DNA of 64,000 nt. It comes from VRUE01 sp963698085. Its GTDB lineage: Bacteria > Actinomycetota > Thermoleophilia > Solirubrobacterales > 70-9. Within the stretch, counting starts at the first letter, position 1, and every line of letters starts with the position of its first letter. The stretch is from assembly GCA_963698085.1 (NCBI GenBank), contig OY969122.1:1054001-1118000 (forward strand). The letters run 5' to 3'. This document shows, piece by piece, positions 55,444 through 62,600 of the stretch. The notes beneath the pieces were generated by a model that was not told the DNA's origin, ran no database searches, and saw nothing but the letters and a program-made list of their open reading frames with translations. The position numbers were made by a program, and so were the translations under genes.

Positions 55444-56143
55444 CAACCTGACCAAGCAGTCGAGCAAGGGTCCGCTCCCCCGCCAACGCCCTTCCCAGAG
55501 CGGCGATCAATGGGCTCTTTCCTGCGGGAAGGATGTACTCCCAGGAGCCATCAAGAGCAGAGAGGCCGAGTAGGCCGATGTTCTCGCGCGCATAAGCATC
55601 ACTAATCCGCTCGGCGCGACGTCGATAAGCAAGGTCGAAAGCGACAAGACTGACATCCGCAAAGGCTGCGTGGGCGCGAGCTTGGCTGAAGGCGCCACTT
55701 AGGTCTGAGCGCTTCGCCTCGATAGCAATCACACGATCAACAACGGGGCGAACAGGCGCCCGGCGTGCGTAGCTTCCTGATTCGGTTCGCGCTACGAAGG
55801 TGTCGGTAACAAGTCGGTGCAGCGTTTCGCGGGCTCGATCTCGACCTACCCGCATCTCGGCGGCGGCAGACTCCAGCGATCTCCCACGATCAGGGCGCAG
55901 TGCCCTAAGCGCTCGCAGCTCAGTGGACGTGAGTGGCCGCGCCCAGCCCCCTTTTATTCGAGCGTCGAGCATCTCGGTGTTGATGCGAGCCAGAACAAGG
56001 TCCGGTATCCGCGAATGAATCTGATGCTCGTCGAGAAGGACCCATGGCTCTCCGTGGGCGCAGAAGATTGAGACAGAGGCTGTTACGAGCGCATCGCTCA
56101 TCTCCTTCTCGGAGTCGAAGGTCTGTCGCTCGGGCGTGTCCAC
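55295..56143 (-). CDS. PD-(D/E)XK nuclease-like protein with inserted winged helix
   Basis: A 282-residue protein. HSRIPDLVLAR (Asp48) and VIAIEAKRSDLSGAFSQARA (Glu142, Lys144, Gln154) form a split PD-(D/E)XK active site. Between them lies a winged-helix-like insert (LTSTELRALRALRPDRGRSL, then AAAEMRVGRDRARETLHRLV). This predicts a DNA-cutting enzyme with its own DNA-binding module. It is convergent with the kinase partner gene and overlaps its 3' end by 149 nt; the last 50 residues, antisense to that gene, are low in recognisable structure. With the kinase it forms a candidate defence locus. Confidence 0.68.
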   Translation of the reverse strand: MDTPERQTFDSEKEMSDALVTASVSIFCAHGEPWVLLDEHQIHSRIPDLVLARINTEMLDARIKGGWARPLTSTELRALRALRPDRGRSLESAAAEMRVGRDRARETLHRLVTDTFVARTESGSYARRAPVRPVVDRVIAIEAKRSDLSGAFSQARAHAAFADVSLVAFDLAYRRRAERISDAYARENIGLLGLSALDGSWEYILPAGKSPLIAALGRALAGERTLARLLGQVVRRLPQTRLPSDSAGSDYPAEPLLLGSVPRGLRRALTGCAQAPRNLRPA

Positions 56144-56202
56144 GGATCGAGTCTAATCGCCGAACAAACGGATTAGAGTCTGGCCTGACCGCCAGTCAGC
56201 AG

Positions 56203-57297
56203 CTAGCCGATCTGCGTCCGCACCTCGACGAATCCGCTTCCCACGGCATGCGTGTACCGCGCCAACATCGTCTCTACGCGATGCCCGGCGATCTCGGCCA
56301 GGTCGGCGTCGTTAACGCCGGCTGCGCGCAGATGGGTGACGTAGCTGTGGCGGCACTCGTGGGGGCGGATGTCTAGGCCGGAGGCTTCCTGAGTCGGCTT
56401 CCAGAGGTCGCGGTAGAAGGTGCGCTCACGCCATAGGCGGCCGCGGGGGGTTGGGAAGAGGAGCTGGCAGTCGGGGTCATTGAGGTTGATCTGGGCTTCG
56501 AGCATCCAGGCGAGAGTCGCGGGGACCGGGACGACGCGGCCGGCGTCGGGCTCGCCATGGTCGGTCTTGGTGCCCTCGAGGATCCGTCCCTCGTGGGCGG
56601 TGCGGCGGACTTGAAGCGTCTGACCGTCGAAGTCGTCGCGGCGGAGCGGCAGGACCTCGCCAAGGCGGAGGCCGGTGTCGGTAAAGACACGGACCATTGC
56701 CTCGTAGCGTCCAGCTGCTTTGGCGAAGCGGTGCATCTCCTCGAAGGTGAAGACGCGGATTGGGCGGGGCTTTTTCTGTGCCCTTGGATCGTTGGCGCGG
56801 ATGCGGATGCCCTTGAAGGGGTTGAGGTCGCAGACTTCGTCGGTGATCGCGTCCTCGGCCATCGCCGAGAGCGAGCGGAGGATGCCGACGGCGCCGGTGG
56901 TGGCGCGACCTTCGTTCCTCAGCATGTGGTCGACCAGGGCGAGGGTGTGGCGGCGGCGCAGCTCGTGCAGCGGCCAGTCCTTGAACGGGATGCCCTCGAT
57001 CTCCACGTCGAGGACTCGGCTGATTCGGTGGTCGTACGTGGCGTTGGTGCGTTCTGCGCGTGGGTGGCGTTCGGTCCAGGTGGCGGCGTAGTCGCCGAGG
57101 GTGTCGGGGCGGTCGCTGATCCCGTATGCCTCATCAATCGCGCGCTGCGCTTCGTGTTTGCGGGTGAACGTGCCCTTGCCGCCGTTCCAGGTCGGCTTGG
57201 CGATGCGGCGCTTGCCGTCGCGGCCGGTGTAGCGTGCCGTCCACACGATCTCGCCGGATGGATTGCGTCGCTTGGTCGGGGACTCGCGATGCCTCAT
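56203..57297 (-). CDS. int: Tyrosine recombinase / integrase of island 2
   Basis: A 364-residue phage-type integrase with an N-terminal arm-binding domain (EIVWTARYTGRDGKRRIAKP), a core-binding domain (TLGDYAATWTERHP) and a catalytic domain with FTDTGLRLGEVLPL (Arg), HECRHSYVTHL (His-x-x-Arg), AGHR and LARYTHAV (Tyr). It is clearly diverged from the island 1 integrase. ATG 57297 overlaps the excisionase stop (ATGA), so the two are co-translated. It lies 1.8 kb from the tRNA-Glu 3' end, its predicted target. Confidence 0.93.
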   Translation of the reverse strand: MRHRESPTKRRNPSGEIVWTARYTGRDGKRRIAKPTWNGGKGTFTRKHEAQRAIDEAYGISDRPDTLGDYAATWTERHPRAERTNATYDHRISRVLDVEIEGIPFKDWPLHELRRRHTLALVDHMLRNEGRATTGAVGILRSLSAMAEDAITDEVCDLNPFKGIRIRANDPRAQKKPRPIRVFTFEEMHRFAKAAGRYEAMVRVFTDTGLRLGEVLPLRRDDFDGQTLQVRRTAHEGRILEGTKTDHGEPDAGRVVPVPATLAWMLEAQINLNDPDCQLLFPTPRGRLWRERTFYRDLWKPTQEASGLDIRPHECRHSYVTHLRAAGVNDADLAEIAGHRVETMLARYTHAVGSGFVEVRTQIG

Positions 57298-57491
57298 GGC
57301 CCCTCCTCCCTGCGGGCCTCAAGGAAGGCATCGACATCAGCTGGGTCGATCCGCCTGGCCGCGCCGAGCTTGTAGGAGGGCAGCTCTCGCCTTCTGATCC
57401 AGTTGCGGATCGTTCGGTCTGAAACCGCGAGATAGGCGGCAAGCGTTCGCTCGGTGAAGAAGGTCGGCCAAGAGGACGTATTCCGCTCCAT
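57294..57491 (-). CDS. xis: Excisionase (HTH_17/MerR-like)
   Basis: A 65-residue winged helix protein: FTERTLAAYLAVSDRTIRNW followed by IRRRELPSYKLGAARRIDPA and DVDAFLEARR is the standard excisionase form. It overlaps the integrase by 4 nt and shares its transcript. ATG 57491 is chosen; the long open frame upstream has no HTH features. Confidence 0.87.
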   Translation of the reverse strand: MERNTSSWPTFFTERTLAAYLAVSDRTIRNWIRRRELPSYKLGAARRIDPADVDAFLEARREEGP

Positions 57492-57913
57492 GCCCCCTCT
57501 GTCGCTCAAACCGGCGAAATGCATCGAGGACGTCGCAGAAAGCCCTAATTCGAGGTAGGCCAGAGACCGAAGGTCAAGGAGGTCCGGGCGGCCATACGCG
57601 CGGCCGTTTGCACGGCGGAGCCGTGCCACAATCGGCCGCCGGCCGCCCGGTCGAAATGGGCCTCGATTTACTTGGAGACCTTGTAGATCAAGAAGGTGCT
57701 GCCCAGGCGTCGAACCGGAGGGTTCCCAGTGTGTCGTGTGTTCGGGGTGGGGGCTTTGGAGGGGCTGGAGTAGCTGCGTGGCTGAAGCTACTGCGAGTCC
57801 TGGGCTGATTCCGAGAACACATGAATCTGTTGCTCCTGGGAACTTCGCTTCGGTCTTGGTCTCATTCTGGGCTTGTCTTTGGTCTTGGGATCGATGTGAC
57901 CAAATTCGCCGGC
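57492..57913. other. Gene-free control region upstream of xis/int
   Basis: About 420 nt with no convincing gene. It holds a 67-nt multi-stem hairpin (57584-57650) and T/G-rich sequence near 57735-57900. It probably contains the xis/int promoter and recombination protein sites. Confidence 0.5.
57584..57650. repeat. Three-stem hairpin upstream of xis/int
   Basis: Nested stems CCGGGCGGCC/GGCCGCCCGG (57584-57593 with 57641-57650), GCGGCCG/CGGCCGC (57600-57606 with 57633-57639) and GCACGGC/GCCGTGC (57610-57616 with 57620-57626) share one axis. Confidence 0.7.
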
Positions 57914-58198
57914 TCAACGCCCCTCACCACCCCGAGCCGAGAACGCCCCGGCCTCGGTCTTCCCGGGCGTCCACTCGATGCCCTCCAACAACGCACAGTC
58001 GATGCGGATGCCGATAGCCGCCGCCAGCTTGATCAGCGTGTCGATCCGCGGGACGCGAGCACCACGCTCAAGCAAGCCGATCTCGGTCCGGTGAAGTGAG
58101 GCACGAGCGCCAACCTCTTCCTGGCTGAGATCGGCTTGCCTGCGGAGGTGGCGCAGGTTCGCGCCGAACCTGCGGGCGACGGCCAGGTCTGCGCCCAT
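57914..58198 (-). CDS. XRE-family regulator of island 2
   Basis: A 94-residue Cro/C1 protein. The HTH LRRQADLSQEEVGARASLHR followed by TEIGLLERGARVPRIDTLIK closely resembles the island 1 regulator at 46192-46539, including the WTPG segment near the end (WKPG there). The two islands therefore carry related regulators. ATG 58198 overlaps the stop of the upstream gene by one base. Confidence 0.85.
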   Translation of the reverse strand: MGADLAVARRFGANLRHLRRQADLSQEEVGARASLHRTEIGLLERGARVPRIDTLIKLAAAIGIRIDCALLEGIEWTPGKTEAGAFSARGGEGR

Positions 58199-58482
58199 CA
58201 GTCCAGCTCCAGCCGAGCGAAGTACAGCGCCGCACGAGTCGGCAGGACGAGCCGGCCGTGGCAATAGAGCAGCCCGGCGCCGACGAGTTCGCGGACAGCC
58301 CGCTCGACGGCGTCCTCGCTGGCGAAAGCTCCAGGGTGCGCGTTCAGGGCTCGCGACAGCTCGGGGATCGTCAGTTGGGCTGGATGCTCTGCGAGCAGGA
58401 ACGTCAGAACAGTGCGCTCGGCCTTCGCGTCGGCTGCGTTGGGATAACGCTCTGCGCAATCCGTAGGGTTCGAGTCAGCCAT
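58198..58482 (-). CDS. Small winged-helix protein
   Basis: A 94-residue protein. RTVLTFLLAEHPAQLTIPEL followed by SRALNAHPGAFASEDAVERA and VRELVGAGLLYCHGRLVLPT is a winged helix. It is co-translated with the XRE regulator through a one-base overlap. ATG 58482 follows GGAG. It resembles small transcription factors in actinobacterial integrated elements and probably tunes the island operon. Confidence 0.75.
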   Translation of the reverse strand: MADSNPTDCAERYPNAADAKAERTVLTFLLAEHPAQLTIPELSRALNAHPGAFASEDAVERAVRELVGAGLLYCHGRLVLPTRAALYFARLELD

Positions 58483-58686
58483 GAGGAGCGTTGCCTCCTT
58501 GTGGTCAGGCCCTCGGTTGGCGTTCACGCGCCGCCGGGGGCCGCTTCTTGGAGCCGATAGGTCGCTACCGTTCCCGCTGCGACGGGGCGAGTTCCGCTTG
58601 ACCCGTCGCCACGGGGCCGGCGACTCCACTCGCGCGGCCCCACTTATGTTTTGAGGCCCGAGCCTAGCAGCTTTCAAACACATATC

Positions 58687-58956
58687 TTGAATCGCGATCC
58701 ACGCCAAACTCCCAAACCACAGCCCGCCTTGGGCCAGGCGATTCGCGAGCTGCGGCAGAAGCGCGATGTCACCCAGGAGGCTTTGGCTCCGCAAGCAGGC
58801 GTCACGCCTAAAACGCTGTCCCTGATTGAGCGCGGTGAAGCCAACCCGACCTGGGGCACGGTTAGAGGAATCGCCGCCGCCCTCGACGTGTCGATGGGCG
58901 ACCTCGCCACACTCGCCGACAAGTTCGTGGCCGGCGATGATGCGACCAGAATGTGA
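58687..58956 (+). CDS. XRE-family regulator, divergent
   Basis: An 89-residue Cro/C1 protein from TTG 58687. The HTH is ELRQKRDVTQEALAPQAGVT followed by PKTLSLIERGEANPTWGTVR. An earlier TTG at 58651 would add 12 residues. It is divergent from the winged-helix/XRE pair across about 200 nt, so the two sets may form a switch. It is the last gene before tRNA-Glu. Confidence 0.8.
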   Translation: MNRDPRQTPKPQPALGQAIRELRQKRDVTQEALAPQAGVTPKTLSLIERGEANPTWGTVRGIAAALDVSMGDLATLADKFVAGDDATRM

Positions 58957-59076
58957 CCACGATGCCCCGGAACGCCTCGGAATCGACTGGAAGGGCACGG
59001 AATGCAGTTCAACCCGCGAGCCGCCGATCTGGCTCCACAAAAGGAAAAGGCCGGCACTTGCCGGCACTCCTCCCCA

Positions 59077-59172
59077 TGCGCCCGACGAGAATCGAACTCG
59101 CGACCTTCGGCTTGAAAGACCGACGCTCTTTGGTCCCCGTGAAGGGACCGTTGACCACTGAGCTACGGGCGC
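59077..59172 (-). tRNA. tRNA-Glu (TTC) with enlarged D loop
   Basis: Acceptor GCGCCCG/CGGGCGC, D stem GCTC/GAGC, anticodon stem TCGGT/GCCGA with loop CTTTCAA (anticodon TTC), T arm GCGAG/CTCGT with TTCGATT, discriminator A. The D loop is about 31 nt instead of 8-11 because it contains a hairpin GGTCCC-TTCACG-GGGACC. Total length is 96 nt. It is the target of island 2; it could be functional or a damaged copy. Confidence 0.75.
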
Positions 59173-59223
59173 CCTGCCCGTTAACTTTATCGGCGTGAAC
59201 CCTTTGGAGCATTTCTCCTGGGC

Positions 59224-59979
59224 ATGGACCTAGGGCTGCGGGGCCGGGTCGCGCTGGTGATGGGCGCCAGCCAGGGGCTCGGGCTTGGGATCGCCGCGGC
59301 GCTCGCCCGGGAAGGCACTCGGGTCGCGGTCGCCAGCCGCTCGCGCGAGCGGATCGAGGGGGCGGGCGCGAAGATCGCGGGTGAGGCGACGCCGTTCGTC
59401 GCCGACGCGACCGACCTCGACCGCATCGCCGAGCTGCCCGCCGAGATCGAGGCGGCACTCGGACCGCTCGACATCCTCATCACCAACACCGGCGGACCGC
59501 CGCTCGGCGGTGCGCTCGACCACGAGCCCGAGGAGTGGGAGCGGGCCTATCGCTCGCTCGTCCTCGCCCCGCGCGTGCTCGCCGGCGCGGTCGTGCCCGG
59601 GATGCGGGAGCGTGGCTGGGGGCGGATCGTCAACGTCGGCTCCACCTCGACCCGCGAGCCGATCCCCGGCCTCGTCCTCTCCAACTCGCACCGCATGGCC
59701 GCGGTCGGCTTCCTCAAGACCCTCGCCCGCGAGGTCGCCGCCGACGGGATCACCATCAACACCGTCGCCACCGGCCGCTTCGCCACCGAGCGAATCGCCT
59801 CCAACTACGGCTCGATCGAGGTCGCCGAAGAGGTCGCGCGCGACCAGGTCCCCGCCGGCCGCCTCGGCCGGCCCGAAGAGTACGGCGACCTGGTCGCCTT
59901 CCTCTGCTCCGAGCGCGCCGCCTACATCACCGGCGCCACGATCCCGATCGACGGCGGCATGCTCCACTCGGCCTTCTGA
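59224..59979 (+). CDS. SDR-family oxidoreductase with atypical active site
   Basis: A 251-residue short-chain dehydrogenase. Cofactor motif GASQGLGLGIA (about 14-24), NTGGPP, and NVGSTSTREP (catalytic Ser region) are present, as is the PIDGGM end. At the usual YxxxK position it reads LSNSHRMAA, so the classical Tyr and Lys are replaced, as in a known FabG-like SDR subgroup. NAD(P)H is likely used; the substrate and catalytic chemistry are uncertain. It is the first core gene after island 2 and is followed by a metal transporter. Confidence 0.83.
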   Translation: MDLGLRGRVALVMGASQGLGLGIAAALAREGTRVAVASRSRERIEGAGAKIAGEATPFVADATDLDRIAELPAEIEAALGPLDILITNTGGPPLGGALDHEPEEWERAYRSLVLAPRVLAGAVVPGMRERGWGRIVNVGSTSTREPIPGLVLSNSHRMAAVGFLKTLAREVAADGITINTVATGRFATERIASNYGSIEVAEEVARDQVPAGRLGRPEEYGDLVAFLCSERAAYITGATIPIDGGMLHSAF

Positions 59980-60009
59980 CCGCCGCCGGGCTCTTACGAT
60001 AGATCGACG

Positions 60010-60912
60010 ATGAGCCACTCCCACGCCGGCCACAGCCACGGCGCCTCCGCCGACGCCGACCGCGGCAAGCTGCGCATCGCCCTGGCGCTGATCCTCGGCT
60101 TCATGGCGGCCGAGGTCGTGACCGGCATCCTCGCCAACTCGCTGGCGCTGCTCTCCGACGCCGCGCACATGCTCACCGACGCCGCCGCGATCGCCCTCTC
60201 CCTCGTCGCGATCCGTCTCAGCAAGCGCCCCGCCAAAGGCCAGATGACCTTCGGCCTCAAACGGGTCGAGATCCTCTCCGCCCAAGTCAACGGGATCACC
60301 CTGCTCGTCCTCGCCGCCGTGATCGCGATCGAGGGCGTGCGCCGACTCTTCGACCCGCCCGGCGTCGACGGCGGCATCGTCCTCGTCGTCGCCCTGGCCG
60401 GTGTCGTCGTCAACCTCGCCGCCACCGCGGTGTTGGCCAGCGCCAACCGCCAGAGCCTCAACGTCGAGGGCAGCTTCCAGCACCTCCTCACCGACCTCTA
60501 CGCCTTCGTCGGCACCGCGATCGCCGCCGCGGTGATCCTCTTGACCGGCTTCGACCGAGCGGACGCAATCGCCTCGCTCCTGGTCGCCGCGCTGATGCTG
60601 TACTCCGCCTACGGGCTGCTGCGCGACTCGGGTCGGGTCTTCCTCGAGGCCTCGCCGAAGGGGCTCGACCCCGACCAGATCGGCCAGCTGATGGCGGGCC
60701 AGCCCGGCGTGGTCGAGGTCCACGACCTGCACGTCTGGGAGGTCACCTCGGAGTTCCCCGCCCTTTCCGCCCACGTCACCGTGGAGGCCGACGCCGACTG
60801 CCATCGCGCCCGGCTCGAGCTCGCCGAGCTGATCGAGCGCGAGTTCGGCATCCACCACACGACGCTGCAGGTCGAGCACCAGCCCGAGCGCCTCGTCCAG
60901 ATCGAGAAATAG
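60010..60912 (+). CDS. Cation diffusion facilitator (zinc-type) transporter
   Basis: A 300-residue CDF exporter. The His-rich N-terminus (HSHAGHSHG) precedes six transmembrane segments; LLSDAAHMLTDAAAI (about 50-64) carries the HxxxD metal site in helix 2 and FQHLLTDLYAFVGT (about 156-169) the HxxxD in helix 5. The C-terminal cytoplasmic domain (VVEVHDLHVWEVTSEFPALS) is complete. It exports Zn, Co or Cd using the proton gradient. It starts 30 nt after the SDR gene and ends at a palindromic terminator. Confidence 0.92.
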   Translation: MSHSHAGHSHGASADADRGKLRIALALILGFMAAEVVTGILANSLALLSDAAHMLTDAAAIALSLVAIRLSKRPAKGQMTFGLKRVEILSAQVNGITLLVLAAVIAIEGVRRLFDPPGVDGGIVLVVALAGVVVNLAATAVLASANRQSLNVEGSFQHLLTDLYAFVGTAIAAAVILLTGFDRADAIASLLVAALMLYSAYGLLRDSGRVFLEASPKGLDPDQIGQLMAGQPGVVEVHDLHVWEVTSEFPALSAHVTVEADADCHRARLELAELIEREFGIHHTTLQVEHQPERLVQIEK

Positions 60913-60913
60913 C

Positions 60914-60964
60914 TGCCGACGGGCCGAAATGTCCACCCCGAGTGGACATTTCGGCCCGTCGGCA
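60914..60964. terminator. Palindrome family B, copy 2 (bidirectional terminator)
   Basis: Perfect 23-nt arms (60914-60936 and 60942-60964) around a 5-nt loop, with core GTCCAC/GTGGAC. It fills the gap between the convergent CDF and lysS genes and is closely related to the element at 4180-4232. Confidence 0.85.
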
Positions 60965-62431
60965 TCAGGGTTCGGCGGCCTCGCGCATCGAGGGGAAGAG
61001 GATCACGTCGCGCAGGGTCTTGGCGCCGCTGAGGATCATCATCAGCCGGTCGACCCCGAGGCCTGAGCCGCTCGCCGTCAGCATCCCGTATTCGAGCGCG
61101 CGCACGAACTCCTCGTCGTGCTCGTGCGGCGTCTCCTCGGCGCCGGACTCCTGCCGTTCGCGCTGTTCGACGAAGTGGCGGCGCTGTTCGATCGGGTCGT
61201 TGACGTCGGTGCCGCCGCCGGTGATCTCCATCCCGGCGATGATCCCGTCGAAGGCCGCCGCCAGTAGCTGCGGGTGCTCGGGCACCGGCTTGACCAGCGG
61301 CCAGATCGCCAGCGGCAGGTCGATGATGAAGGCTGGCTGGATCAGCTTCGGCTCGATCAGCTTGCCCTGCAGCGTGTCGACCAGCGCCGCCCAGTCGTCG
61401 TCGGGCTCAGCGTCCTCACCGGCAATCTCGGCAAGCTCGTCTCGGCTCGCCTCGGTGATATCGACGCCGGTCTCTTCCTTGATCAAGTCCTGCAGCCGCA
61501 GTCGCGGCCAGGGCGGCGCCAGGTCGATCGTCTCGCCGTCGCGCTCGATCTTGGTCGTCCCCAGCACCCGTTCGGCGACGTCGGAGACGATCCCCTCGGC
61601 GACGTCCATCACGCCGTGGTAGGCGACCCCACTGACGAACCACTCGAGCATCGTGAACTCGGGGTTGTGCTGGGGGGACATCCCCTCGTTGCGGAAGAAC
61701 TTGCCCAGCTCGTAGACGTTCTCGAAACCGCCGACGATCGCCCGCTTCAGGTAGAGCTCGGTGGCGATCCGCAGGAAGAGGTCACGGTCGAGGGCGTTGT
61801 GGTGGGTCTTGAACGGCCGCGCCGCGGCGCCGCCGGTCATCCGCTGCAAGATCGGCGTTTCCATTTCGACGTAGCCGCGCTCATCGAGGTGGTCGCGGAT
61901 CGCCTTCACGACCTTTGCCCGCAGCACGAAGATCTCCCGCGAGCGCTCGTTCGCCATCAGGTCGAGCTCGCGCTGGCGGTAGCGCACCTCCGGATCGGAA
62001 ATGCCGTGGAAGAGGTCGGGCGGGTCGCGCAGCGCCTTAGCCAGCAGCGTGCACTCGCGCACCTCAACTGCCAGCTGGCCCCGCTTGGTTACGTAGAGGT
62101 CCCCCTCGACCCCGACCTGGTCGCCGATGTCGAGGTCTTCGACCCGGTCGAACGCCTCTTGGCCGAGCGCGTCGACGCGAGCGTAGGCCTGGATCGTGCC
62201 GGAGAGGTCGCGCACGTCGAAAAAGGTCGTCTTGCCGTGGCCGCGCTGTCCGGTCACCCGGCCGGCGATCCGGTAGGAGAACTCGCGGTGCTCGCCCTCG
62301 CCCAGCTCGGCGGGGTCGTGCGCCGCGAGGATCTCGGCGACCGCGTTGCGGTCCGGAAAGGAGAACGGGAAAGGGTCGATCCCTTCGGATCGCAGCCGCT
62401 CTGCCTTCGCTAGACGCTCCTCCGCGCTCAA
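60965..62431 (-). CDS. lysS: Lysyl-tRNA synthetase, class II
   Basis: A 488-residue class IIb synthetase that charges tRNA-Lys. An N-terminal OB fold (EFSYRIAGRVTGQRGHGKTT) is followed by motif 1 (LDERGYVEMETPILQ), motif 2 (GKFFRNEGMSPQHNPEFTML) and motif 3 (GSGLGVDRLMMILSGAKTLR). Length is normal. The start is TTG 62431; no ATG is nearby. The TTG lies in the left arm of a 164-bp hairpin element (62430-62593), which may affect translation. prmC lies upstream on the same strand. Confidence 0.95.
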   Translation of the reverse strand: MSAEERLAKAERLRSEGIDPFPFSFPDRNAVAEILAAHDPAELGEGEHREFSYRIAGRVTGQRGHGKTTFFDVRDLSGTIQAYARVDALGQEAFDRVEDLDIGDQVGVEGDLYVTKRGQLAVEVRECTLLAKALRDPPDLFHGISDPEVRYRQRELDLMANERSREIFVLRAKVVKAIRDHLDERGYVEMETPILQRMTGGAAARPFKTHHNALDRDLFLRIATELYLKRAIVGGFENVYELGKFFRNEGMSPQHNPEFTMLEWFVSGVAYHGVMDVAEGIVSDVAERVLGTTKIERDGETIDLAPPWPRLRLQDLIKEETGVDITEASRDELAEIAGEDAEPDDDWAALVDTLQGKLIEPKLIQPAFIIDLPLAIWPLVKPVPEHPQLLAAAFDGIIAGMEITGGGTDVNDPIEQRRHFVEQRERQESGAEETPHEHDEEFVRALEYGMLTASGSGLGVDRLMMILSGAKTLRDVILFPSMREAAEP

Positions 62432-62593
62432 GGGCCTGTCTCAGTACCCGCGTGTGCGACTGGCGAGCGCCGGACCAAGCGGAGCAAGGACGCAGGGAGG
62501 CCGAATAGCAGCGCTATTTGGCCGACTGAGGACGCCGCTCCGTGCCGTGTCCGCCGCCGCCAGGCGTGCGCGGGGATAGTGAGACAGGCCCTT
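62430..62593. repeat. 164-bp element with terminal inverted repeats at the lysS start
   Basis: Perfect 14-nt terminal arms AAGGGCCTGTCTCA (62430-62443) and its complement (62580-62593), extended imperfectly inwards. Inside is an 11-nt hairpin GGCCGAATAGC/GCTATTTGGCC (62499-62523). It fills the prmC-lysS gap. The form recalls a MITE or a palindromic intergenic repeat. Confidence 0.7.
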
Positions 62594-62600
62594 AGGGCGC

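Larger units (their letters stand above)
49133..59120. mobile_element. Integrated island 2 at tRNA-Glu(TTC)
   Basis: About 10 kb lie between a decayed copy of the tRNA-Glu 3' end (49133-49171) and the tRNA-Glu itself (59077-59172), in the same orientation. A tyrosine integrase and an excisionase lie near the tRNA end. Cargo includes a Fic protein, a nucleotidyltransferase-like/protease-like operon, and a kinase/nuclease locus, many with lower GC than the core. The decay of the distal repeat suggests an old, possibly immobile insertion. Confidence 0.65.

Noticed and set aside
57608..57808. A plus-strand gene at 57608-57808
   Set aside because: It begins inside the three-stem hairpin, has no ribosome binding site and shows no protein-like composition.
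59077..59172. Reading the long tRNA as a class II or selenocysteine tRNA with anticodon in the inserted hairpin
   Set aside because: That reading leaves the D stem unpaired, whereas GCTC/GAGC pairs perfectly in the tRNA-Glu(TTC) fold with an enlarged D loop.
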